NCBI GenBank assembly: GCA_025935655.1
Contig: JAICUV010000062.1
Location: 1-14,594 of the forward strand
Source: Chloroflexota bacterium
Lineage (GTDB): Bacteria > Chloroflexota > Limnocylindria > Limnocylindrales > CSP1-4
DNA length: 14,594 nt
Direction of reading: 5' to 3'
Made by a program: the position numbers and the translations under genes. Shown piece by piece: positions 6,801-12,476 of this stretch (within the stretch, counting starts at the first letter, position 1; each line of letters starts with the position of its first letter). The notes below the pieces were generated by a model. It was not told the DNA's origin. It was given only the letters and a program-made list of their open reading frames with translations, and searched no databases.

Positions 6801-7507
6801 CCCATCTCCTGGGCGACCGCGCGACGATCGCGCCCACCGACGGCCTGTTCCTCGAGGAGACGTGGCGCCTCCACCCGGCCATCTGCCGGTTCACGTCCGA
6901 GGCGTTCTACGCCGGCCGCCTCGGTCCGCGCCCGGGCAACGAGCGCCAGGTCGTGACCACGGACCGTGACACGCTGTTCGCGGACGGCCCGTCGCTCGAC
7001 GGCGCGGGCGTGCGCCATGTGCCGGTCGAGCACGCGGGCAACGACACCGACTCGGCCGAGGAGGCGGCCGCAGTCGTGGCCCTCGTCCGCGACCTGCTCG
7101 CGAGCAACGCTCGCTGGACCGACCCGAAGGGCGTCGTCCGGCCGATGACCGCGGACGACATCGTCGTGGTGGCGCCGTACAACGCGCACGTGGCCACGAT
7201 CGAGCGCGCGTTCCTCGCGGCCGGCATCCCGGACGCGTTCGTGGGCACCGTCGACCGGTTCCAGGGCCAGGAGCGGCCGGTCAGCGTGTATGCCATGGGC
7301 ACCTCGGCCCCGGAGGACGCGCCGCGGGGCATGGAGTTCCTGTACTCGCTCAACCGCCTCAACGTCGCCACCTCGCGGGCGCGCTGCGTCGCCACGGTGG
7401 TGTGCTCGCCCGCGCTGCTGCGCGTCGCCTGCCGGACGCCTCGCCAGATGCAGCTGGCCAACGGCCTGTGCCTCGCGGTCGAGGCAGCGGGTATCGTCAC
7501 GCCATGA
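3824..7507 (+). CDS. Three-part nuclease-helicase: Fe-S RecB/Cas4-like nuclease, DEDD exonuclease and SF1 helicase (TM0106-like)
   Basis: 1227 residues. Residues 1-260 are a RecB/Cas4-type PD-(D/E)xK nuclease: WRGHADFLL carries H130 and D132, and YEVADTKLAR carries E154, D157 and K159. C21 together with C249, C252 and C258 (CDVCRWNPRC) matches the four-cysteine 4Fe-4S site of Cas4 and AddB. Residues about 360-570 resemble a YprB-type DEDD (RNase H-like) exonuclease, with FLDLEGDP (D366, E368), YHYAAYERTAL (446-457 region) and YNRDDV (551-556). About 700-800 looks like a UPF1/Dna2-type beta-rich 1B insert. Residues 815-1215 are an SF1 helicase: QGPPGSGKTHTG (K837), LFVDEAGQ (D946, E947), GDPQQLDQ, ETWRLHP, TVDRFQGQER and LNVATSRAR. 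All catalytic residues look intact. The likely role is ATP-driven unwinding and degradation of DNA ends or flaps, in repair or invader processing. The MFS gene overlaps its stop by ATGA. Confidence 0.94.
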   Translation: MQLIDGRPVYAATDLVGFLACSHRLALERAAMMGLVAKPIRNDPSIELVAKRGLEHERRYLEDLVAEGRRVVRIEKDGSAVAPLGTGEVTTPRDAGEDLREAARQTIEAMRGGADVVYQATFFDGRWRGHADFLLRRDHAADEPDSLLGRYHYEVADTKLARHVKAGAILQICSYVDMLTGLQGVQPEYLYVVLGGRQRPTDRQRVDDFMAYFRRVKAEFGRAVGLPGDDTAGVAYPPVGTYPEPVEHCDVCRWNPRCRAQRRADDDLSLVAGASSRQRTALKARGVTTRRGLAGLQLPLRPPLEGVGAQALERVHEQARIQVEGEDADEVLWELLPVDRTADGVPVEGRGLLGLPEPSPNDLFLDLEGDPFALDDGVDYLFGILEPGRLEEDPAWMDPSGAPTPAFHAIWSLDEAGQVTWASEKSAFERTIDLIMDRWERDPSLHVYHYAAYERTALGRLAQRHGTRELEVDRLLRGGVLVDLFRAVRQGIRASVESYSIKRIEPLYSLHREVELKDAGSSIVAFETWLELGPDAPVEDADEILRGIAGYNRDDVLSNWRLRDWLEDRRRDLQVREREIFARPNLDDGAPSAELGAKDQHVLELMERLAGDVDPDPLVRAADADANGRWLLAQLLAWHRREEKSSWWRWYALQKMSEEELLGEREAISGLRVIGDPRPEKKSLVWSLGFPPQEHKIEPGAEVTDPATGKGAGEIVAIDDVRGILELKRGPKLDGVPLPRSVILDLVVPTPEQAESILRVGEWVATHGLSTPRAVAPGTPSLDAARALLLRRRPEPALGPDGDLRLAGETALDAGVRIATVLDGAVLPIQGPPGSGKTHTGAHMIAALVADGQKVGVVANSHKVIGNLLRKVAEEAAILGVAVRVGQKPKSDEPPTFAGAIPISDNAEVAAALRQDRIDVVGAVAWTWARAEMAGPAPVLDVLFVDEAGQMSLANVLACAPAARSIVLLGDPQQLDQPTQGSHPPGAERSALAHLLGDRATIAPTDGLFLEETWRLHPAICRFTSEAFYAGRLGPRPGNERQVVTTDRDTLFADGPSLDGAGVRHVPVEHAGNDTDSAEEAAAVVALVRDLLASNARWTDPKGVVRPMTADDIVVVAPYNAHVATIERAFLAAGIPDAFVGTVDRFQGQERPVSVYAMGTSAPEDAPRGMEFLYSLNRLNVATSRARCVATVVCSPALLRVACRTPRQMQLANGLCLAVEAAGIVTP
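7492..7497 (+). promoter_or_regulatory. Possible internal -10 box of the MFS gene
   Basis: TATCGT inside the last codons of the nuclease-helicase gene ends 6 nt before the MFS ATG. It would let the transporter be made from its own leaderless mRNA as well as by coupling. No -35 is visible. Confidence 0.35.
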
Positions 7508-8799
7508 CCACCGCGCCCGCCATCGCCCTGACGCCCAGCGGGCTCACCGCGGCGCGGACCCGTGCCCGGAACACGCTGGTCGCGGGCGTGGCGCTCGGCA
7601 CCACGGGGCAGATCGCCGCGGTGACCATCGCGACGATCGTCGCCAGGGACCTCCTGGGATCGCAGACGTTCGCCGGCGCGCCTGGCGCGACGATCGTGCT
7701 GGGTGCCGCGCTCGGCTCCGTGCTCCTCGCCGCGCTCATGGCGCGCCGGACCCGCCGGATCGGGCTCACGACCGGGTACTCGATCGGCGTCCTCGGAGCG
7801 TTGGTCGCCACGGCCGCGGTCGTGACCCGCCAGTTCCCGCTGCTCCTGCTCGGGACCATGCTCATCGGGTTCGGGAACACCGCGAGCAACCTGGCGCGCT
7901 ATGCGAACGCCGACATGGTCGGCCCGGCGCGCCGGGCGTCGGCGATCGGCGTCGTGGTCTGGGCGTCCACCGTGGGCTCCGTCGTGGGCCCGCTGCTCGC
8001 CTCCGTCGGCTCGGACATCGGGATGGGCATCGGCCTGCCGATGTACGCCGGCGCCTACCTCGTGCCGGTCGTGTTCGTCGGCCTCGCCGCGATCCTCTCG
8101 TTCACGCTGCTCCGCCCCGACCCGTACGAGCTCGCGGACGCCGAGACGCTCGCCGAGGCGGCGGCCTCGGGGGTCACGACCAGCGAGAGCATCGTCACCA
8201 TCCTGCGCCGGCCGGGCGTCAGCGCGGCCATCGTCGCGCTCGTGTTCAGCCAGTTCGTGATGGTCCTGATCATGACGATGACCCCGCTCCACATGACCGA
8301 GCACGGCCACTCGCTGACGGACGTGGGCATCGTGCTGTCCGCGCACACGCTGGGGATGTTCGCGCTGTCGCCGGTGTCCGGCTGGCTGACGGACCGGTTC
8401 GGGCCCATCCCGACGATCTTCCTCGGAACGGGCGTCCTGGCGGCCGCGTCCCTGATGGCCGCGACGGCGCCGCCCGAGGGCGGCGCGCTGCTGCTGCTGG
8501 CGCTGTTCCTGCTGGGCCTGGGCTGGAACTTCGGGTTCGTGGCCGGGTCCACGCTCCTGTCCGAGCACCTGGAGCTCCACGAGCGCACGCGGGTCCAGGG
8601 CGCCGCGGACGCGCTCATCTGGTCATCGGCCGCGGCGGCCAGCCTCGGGTCCGGCCTGATCATGGCCGGGGTCGGCTACACGGCCCTCGGGGTCCTCGGC
8701 GCGGGCGCGGTGATCATCCCGGTCGTCGTCCTCCGAGCCCACCGTCGCGCGACCAGCCACGCGCACGAGCACGCGCATGCCGAGGCGCCCGCCCCGTGA
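7504..8799 (+). CDS. MFS transporter with histidine-rich C-terminal tail
   Basis: 431 residues, very hydrophobic, with about 12 predicted transmembrane segments: roughly 22-45, 60-80, 87-107, 112-130, 143-165, 178-203, then 238-258, 272-292, 303-321, 327-348, 366-388 and 390-410. The cytoplasmic loop between helices 2 and 3 is ARRTRRIGLTTG, a degenerate motif A; the second half has the better copy GWLTDRFGPIPT (293-304). The central loop (204-236) is acidic then polar. The tail ends SHAHEHAHAEAPAP, with four histidines in about eight residues, which could bind metal; that is inference. MFS proteins with this look export drugs or small molecules by proton antiport, but no substrate is evident. 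The start is the ATG at 7504, which shares ATGA with the nuclease-helicase stop. A longer in-frame ATG at 7402 lies wholly inside that gene and is rejected. Confidence 0.9.
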   Translation: MTTAPAIALTPSGLTAARTRARNTLVAGVALGTTGQIAAVTIATIVARDLLGSQTFAGAPGATIVLGAALGSVLLAALMARRTRRIGLTTGYSIGVLGALVATAAVVTRQFPLLLLGTMLIGFGNTASNLARYANADMVGPARRASAIGVVVWASTVGSVVGPLLASVGSDIGMGIGLPMYAGAYLVPVVFVGLAAILSFTLLRPDPYELADAETLAEAAASGVTTSESIVTILRRPGVSAAIVALVFSQFVMVLIMTMTPLHMTEHGHSLTDVGIVLSAHTLGMFALSPVSGWLTDRFGPIPTIFLGTGVLAAASLMAATAPPEGGALLLLALFLLGLGWNFGFVAGSTLLSEHLELHERTRVQGAADALIWSSAAAASLGSGLIMAGVGYTALGVLGAGAVIIPVVVLRAHRRATSHAHEHAHAEAPAP

Positions 8800-8823
8800 G
8801 CCGCGGCGGTCGACACCCGCGCG

Positions 8824-9438
8824 GTGGCTGAGCGCGCCCACGGCCGTCCGGCGACGCCCACGACGTCCCGGGTCGAGCCCGACGAGTGGGACCCGCGCGA
8901 CGCGCGCGGCGGCACCTGGGACGCGGTCCTGTTTCCGGGCGTGGACATGCGCGAGGCGACGGTGAGCGGGGCGACGTTCTCGGACTGCACGTTCCGCGAC
9001 GTCAGGTTCAACGCGTCCGTGTTCCGGGACGTCGCGTTCACGAACTGCACCTTCGTGGGGTGCACCCTGTTCGACGTGCGCTTCGAGGCGTGCAAGCTCG
9101 TGGGCGCCCTGTTCGACGGCTGCGAGCTCGGCCTCGTCACGGTCGAGGGCGGCGACTGGTCGCTGGTCGGCCTGCCGGGCGCGGACCTGCGGCGGACGTC
9201 CTTCCGCGGGGTCCGCATGCGCGAGGCGGACCTGGCGGGCGCGCGGCTGGATGGCGCGGCCGTGCGCGACACGGACCTGTCCGGCGCCCTGACGCACGGG
9301 ACGTCGTTCCGGGGCACGGACCTGCGCGGGAGCGACCTGGCCTCGATCGACCCCGTCCGCAGCGACCTCACCGATGCCCTGATCGACCCGGAGCAGGCGA
9401 TGACGATCGCGGCCGCGCTCGGGATGCGCTTCGCCTAG
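8824..9438 (+). CDS. Pentapeptide-repeat protein
   Basis: 204 residues. From about residue 40 to 174 the sequence is 27 consecutive five-residue repeats without a break, for example ATFSD CTFRD VRFNA, then ADLRR TSFRG VRMRE ADLAG, with F, L, V or M at the centre. This predicts a right-handed quadrilateral beta-helix. The N-terminal 39 residues (DEWDPRDARGG) and the C-terminal SDLTDALIDPEQAMTIAAAL helix cap it, as in the Qnr/MfpA-sized members of the family. Those members mimic DNA and protect gyrase, but they have features that cannot be checked here, so quinolone protection is only a possibility. The GTG at 8824 is the start that keeps the N-terminal cap; no Shine-Dalgarno or -10 is visible. 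The gene lies 24 nt after the MFS stop and is probably co-transcribed. Its TAG overlaps the TAG of the converging gene. Confidence 0.88.
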   Translation: MAERAHGRPATPTTSRVEPDEWDPRDARGGTWDAVLFPGVDMREATVSGATFSDCTFRDVRFNASVFRDVAFTNCTFVGCTLFDVRFEACKLVGALFDGCELGLVTVEGGDWSLVGLPGADLRRTSFRGVRMREADLAGARLDGAAVRDTDLSGALTHGTSFRGTDLRGSDLASIDPVRSDLTDALIDPEQAMTIAAALGMRFA

Positions 9439-10226
9439 GACGCGTCCGGGGGCCCGGTCGGCGACCCGGTCCCCGGCCCGGTCGGCGGGCCCGGGTCCGT
9501 CTCGCGCCGGCGTCGGAACGCGGTCGCGATCATCGCCACCCCGGCGCCCGCGAGCAGGAGGTCCCGGATGACCTGGTCGGGACCCGCGGGGCTCGCACCG
9601 GCTCGCGCCATGAGCGCGTCGAAGGCGGCGAACCCGATCAGCGCGATTCCGGCCGCGAGGTTGACCCACGCGATGCGGCGGCGGCGCACGGGGTCGACGA
9701 CGGTCGCCCCGCCCGCGGCATCGGCGCGGGTCCGGTCGACGACGCCGTGCCAGATCCGCTCGCCGTCCTCCACGCGATCCGTCGGCGCGAGGCCGATCCG
9801 CTTCGCGACGCGCTCCGAGGGGGTGTTCTCCGGGAGGACGTGCGCGGTGATCGTCGAGACGCCCTCGTCCGCCAGTGCCGCGACCATCCCGCGCGCGGCC
9901 TCGGTCGCGTACCCGCGGCCCTGCCAGCGCTGCCCGGTGACCCACGCGACGTCCGCGCTCGCCGTCGCGCGCGTGACCGTGGCCTGGACGTAGCCGATCG
10001 CCTCGCCCGTCTCCGCGAGCCGGACGATCCAGTTGTGCCACGTCTCGGCACCGTCCGCGGACGCGCCGCGGGCCTGGGCCGTGTAGCGCTCCCGGAGCTC
10101 GTCGACGGTCGGGGGCTCGCCGCCGGTGAACACGTACAGGCCCGGGTCGGCGAGGACCGTCGCCATCTCCTCCGCGTGGTCGACCCGCAGCGGCTCGAGC
10201 CGGAGGCGCGGGGTGCGGAGCGTCAC
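9435..10226 (-). CDS. GNAT acetyltransferase fused to a two-helix membrane domain
   Basis: 263 residues. Residues 1-165 are a RimJ/RimL-type GNAT (Acetyltransf_3 style): it opens TLRTPRLRLEPLRVDHAEEM, and the acetyl-CoA motif is VTGQRWQGRGYATEAARGMV (96-115), followed by VLPENTPSERVAKRIGL, the usual N-x-x-S-x-x-v-x-k-x-G-f motif. Residues 184-240 hold two hydrophobic helices (about 186-206 and 219-236) bounded by arginine clusters RRRR and FRRRR. The tail is a Pro/Gly/Thr repeat encoded by a 24-nt duplication. A GNAT anchored by C-terminal helices is unusual; the enzyme would act at the inner membrane face. The start is a GTG at 10226 that shares GTGA with the stop of the M20 gene, so translation is probably coupled. 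It is the third gene of an operon with the M20 deacylase and the DDAH-like hydrolase. The acetyl acceptor is unknown. Confidence 0.85.
   Translation of the reverse strand: MTLRTPRLRLEPLRVDHAEEMATVLADPGLYVFTGGEPPTVDELRERYTAQARGASADGAETWHNWIVRLAETGEAIGYVQATVTRATASADVAWVTGQRWQGRGYATEAARGMVAALADEGVSTITAHVLPENTPSERVAKRIGLAPTDRVEDGERIWHGVVDRTRADAAGGATVVDPVRRRRIAWVNLAAGIALIGFAAFDALMARAGASPAGPDQVIRDLLLAGAGVAMIATAFRRRRETDPGPPTGPGTGSPTGPPDAS
9451..9487. repeat. 24-bp direct repeat inside the GNAT C-terminal tail
   Basis: GGCCCGGTCGGCG occurs at 9451-9463 and again at 9475-9487, a 24-bp (8-codon) period that encodes the duplicated Pro-Thr-Gly-Pro element of the tail. It is an in-frame slippage product that keeps the reading frame. 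Confidence 0.6.
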
Positions 10227-11503
10227 TCGACGATGCCGAGCTGCTCCACGACGAACGCGGCCAGGACCCGGGCGCACGCCTCGACCTCGTCGAGCGGGAC
10301 CCGCTCGTCCGCGCCGTGGGCGAGCCGGACGTCGCCCGGGCCGAACATGACGCACGGCGTCTCGCCGACGCCGATGAACAGCCGCATGTCGGCGCCGTAG
10401 GGAACCCCGAGCAGGGCGGGCTTGCGACCCGTGACCAGCTTCGCCGTCCGCGCGAGCGCCACCGGGAGCTCGCTGTCGGCCGCGACCCGCGACGAGCCGA
10501 ACCGCGCGCCCGTGAGCTCGACCCGTGCCGGGTGCTCGCGCAGGAAGTCGTCCGCCTCGCACGCCGCGGCGATGGCGTACTGCAGGTCGGCGAAGGCGTC
10601 CTCGGGCGTCTGCCCCAGCCGGACGCCGTAGCGCCCCTCGGCGACCACGAGGTCCATCACGGTCGAGGCCCACTCGCCGCCGCGGACGGTGCCGATGATC
10701 GTCGGGTAGGGCAGCCCGAGGGCCGTCATCAGCGGGTCGGTCTCCTCGCCGTTGCGCCAGGCCTCGTCCGCCTCCAGCGCCCGGATGAGCCGGCCCAGGT
10801 TGTCCAGCGCGGACACGCCCTCACGGCGCTTGCTCGCGTGGGCCGCGCGGCCGGGCACCGCCAGCCGGAACGTGATCGCGCCGGCGTGGGCGATCACGAT
10901 GTCCAGCATCGACGGCTCGGGGATGATCGCCATGTCGCCCGTCGCGCCGGCCCGGATCGCGGCCAGCGTGCCCTGTCCGCCATCCTCCTCCGAGGGCACC
11001 AGGGCCACGACGAGCTCGCCCGCGAGGTTCGCCAGCTGCCCGGTCGCCGCCAGCGCCCGCACGGCGCCGAGGATCGCGGCGACGCCGCCCTTCATGTCGT
11101 TGGCCCCACGCCCGTAGAGCTGCCCGTCGCGGACCTCGCCGCCCCAGGGGTCCGCGGTCCACGTCCCGAGGTCCCCGGCCGGCACGACGTCCGTGTGCCC
11201 GCTCAGCACCAGCCGCCGACCGCCCGTCCTGCCGGCGCGGCCCATCACCACCGTCAGCGTCTGGCGGGGGACCTCCTCGCCCGGCCAGTCGGGATCCGCG
11301 CGGATGTCGGCCGGGTCGGGGTGGAACAGCTCCACCGCGAGACCCGCCGATTCCAGCCGGTCGGCGAGCATCGCCGCCAGGTCGTCCTCGTGGCCCGTGG
11401 GGCTCGGGACGCGGACAAGGGACTGGAGCTCCGCCGTCATCGCCGCGGCGTCCACGGCCTCGGCCGCCAGGCGCGCACCCGCGGACAGCGTCCGGCGGCT
11501 CAT
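10223..11503 (-). CDS. M20-family metallo-deacylase/peptidase (ArgE/DapE type)
   Basis: 426 residues, the usual size of ArgE, DapE and CPG2-like enzymes. The di-metal site is visible: SGHTDVVP (H103, D105), GRGANDMKGG (bridging D136), VPSEEDGGQG (catalytic E172, ligand E173), IIPEPS (E196) and LAHGADERV (H396). The stretch GRAAHASKRREGVSALDNL at about 218-236 is the dimerisation ('lid') domain sequence with its conserved histidine. The reaction is hydrolysis of an amide on an N-acyl amino acid or a small peptide; the exact acyl substrate cannot be told apart from ArgE, DapE and aminoacylase. The ATG at 11503 overlaps the TGA of the DDAH-like gene (ATGA) and its own TGA overlaps the GTG of the GNAT gene. 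This arrangement suggests one pathway on guanidino or N-acyl amino compounds. Confidence 0.92.
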   Translation of the reverse strand: MSRRTLSAGARLAAEAVDAAAMTAELQSLVRVPSPTGHEDDLAAMLADRLESAGLAVELFHPDPADIRADPDWPGEEVPRQTLTVVMGRAGRTGGRRLVLSGHTDVVPAGDLGTWTADPWGGEVRDGQLYGRGANDMKGGVAAILGAVRALAATGQLANLAGELVVALVPSEEDGGQGTLAAIRAGATGDMAIIPEPSMLDIVIAHAGAITFRLAVPGRAAHASKRREGVSALDNLGRLIRALEADEAWRNGEETDPLMTALGLPYPTIIGTVRGGEWASTVMDLVVAEGRYGVRLGQTPEDAFADLQYAIAAACEADDFLREHPARVELTGARFGSSRVAADSELPVALARTAKLVTGRKPALLGVPYGADMRLFIGVGETPCVMFGPGDVRLAHGADERVPLDEVEACARVLAAFVVEQLGIVE

Positions 11504-12381
11504 GCCCGCAGCACCGGTCGGGTGAGGCAGGTCACGCCGCCCGACCCGTTCTCGCCCACCTCGCGGAGGGGCACCGCGTGGACCTCCACGCCGGCGGCCT
11601 CGAGCCGCGCACGGGTCACGTCGTTGCCCTCGGCGGTGACCACGACGCCGGGTCGCACCGCGAGGACGTTGCAGCCGAGCGTGGGGTACTCCTCCTCGGG
11701 CACCGGCACCAGCCGGATGCCGAGATCCGAGAGCAGCTCGAACAGCCCGGCCGGCAGCAGCGGGAGGAAGACGACGGCCAGGTCGTCCGCGACCGGGGAG
11801 ATCACCGACAGCAGGTGGACGAGCTCCGCCGCGCCCTTCCAGTACGGGAGGTCGAACGTGCGGACGTCGCCCCCGACGATCGCGGCCAGCTGTCCTGCCC
11901 CCGCGTCATTCGTCCGCAGGCTGCGGCCCACGCACAGCAGGTCGGGTCGGAGCCAGCACGTGTCGCCGCCCTCCACCGTCCCGGGCGCCTCGATCCTCCC
12001 CAGCGTCGGGATCCCGTGCGCGCGCGTCCATGCCTCGAGGACATCGGGTTCGCCCGCGCGGTTCGGCTTTCCTGGTCGCAGGGGGATCGCGCCGCCGCTC
12101 GCGATCAGCAGCGGATCGAACACGTACACGAGGTCCGGGTCGTCGGTCTCCACGTCCAGGACATGCACCCGCGTCCCGAGGCGGGTCAGCGTCTCGATCA
12201 ACCCGTCATGCTCGCGGCGCGCGCTCTCCAGGTCCACGTGGCGCAGGAAGCCGTGCGCGATCTCGTCGTACGCGGCCTCGAACGCCGGACCGGGCGCCTT
12301 CACGAGGACGTCCAGGAGCGGGGCGGTCATGCTCTGCGCCCCCCATGTGCGCTCGGTCGCGGCGGGCGTCTCGGTCGTCAT
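11500..12381 (-). CDS. DDAH / arginine-deiminase-superfamily hydrolase
   Basis: 293 residues in the guanidino-group-modifying superfamily (dimethylarginine dimethylaminohydrolase, arginine deiminase, amidinotransferase). The catalytic set is visible: D89 in VYVFDP, E137 and D140 in GTVEGGD, H189 in AAELVHLLSV, and nucleophile C285 in GGVTCLTRP, close to the C-terminus as in the family. TLGCNVLAV and the following AEGNDVTRARLEAAG match the usual last strand and helix. The likely reaction is hydrolysis of a guanidino compound (methylarginine or arginine) to citrulline plus an amine or ammonia; the substrate is inferred. The ATG at 12381 is chosen over an in-frame upstream start at 12465 because the family sequence begins near it and TATCCT lies six bases upstream. 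It heads the DDAH-like/M20/GNAT operon. Confidence 0.9.
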   Translation of the reverse strand: MTTETPAATERTWGAQSMTAPLLDVLVKAPGPAFEAAYDEIAHGFLRHVDLESARREHDGLIETLTRLGTRVHVLDVETDDPDLVYVFDPLLIASGGAIPLRPGKPNRAGEPDVLEAWTRAHGIPTLGRIEAPGTVEGGDTCWLRPDLLCVGRSLRTNDAGAGQLAAIVGGDVRTFDLPYWKGAAELVHLLSVISPVADDLAVVFLPLLPAGLFELLSDLGIRLVPVPEEEYPTLGCNVLAVRPGVVVTAEGNDVTRARLEAAGVEVHAVPLREVGENGSGGVTCLTRPVLRA

Positions 12382-12387
12382 GTGCGG

Positions 12388-12393
12388 AGGATA
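12388..12393 (-). promoter_or_regulatory. Predicted -10 box of the DDAH-like operon
   Basis: TATCCT on the minus strand lies six bases before the ATG at 12381. The mRNA would start on or beside the A of the ATG (leaderless). No convincing -35 hexamer is visible. Confidence 0.5.
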
Positions 12394-12436
12394 CGTCGGG
12401 GCGACGGGTCGACACGCGGCGTCGCAGGGCGCAGGA

Positions 12437-12444
12437 TTCGCGAA
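12437..12444. promoter_or_regulatory. Palindromic TTCGCGAA, possible operator
   Basis: TTCGCGAA is a perfect 8-bp palindrome, and with flanks reads GGATTCGCGAACC, a near-palindrome. It lies in the 95-bp region between the divergent DDAH-like operon and the PQQ dehydrogenase gene, about 45 bp from the predicted -10 of the former. A shared operator is plausible but chance cannot be excluded. Confidence 0.3.
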
Positions 12445-12476
12445 CCATCCCCCGCCGAGCCGCAACAGGTATGCCG

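Noticed and set aside
2012..7189. 1725-residue open frame on the minus strand
   Set aside because: It is antisense to the nuclease-helicase and aminotransferase genes, which have intact domains. Its sequence is low-complexity Arg/Ala/Asp/Val typical of a high-GC antisense frame.
6907..8580. 557-residue open frame on the minus strand
   Set aside because: Antisense to the helicase end and the MFS transporter; rich in Arg, Glu, Asp and His without motifs.
8886..10400. 504-residue open frame on the plus strand
   Set aside because: Shifted frame of the pentapeptide gene continuing antisense through the GNAT gene; no domain.
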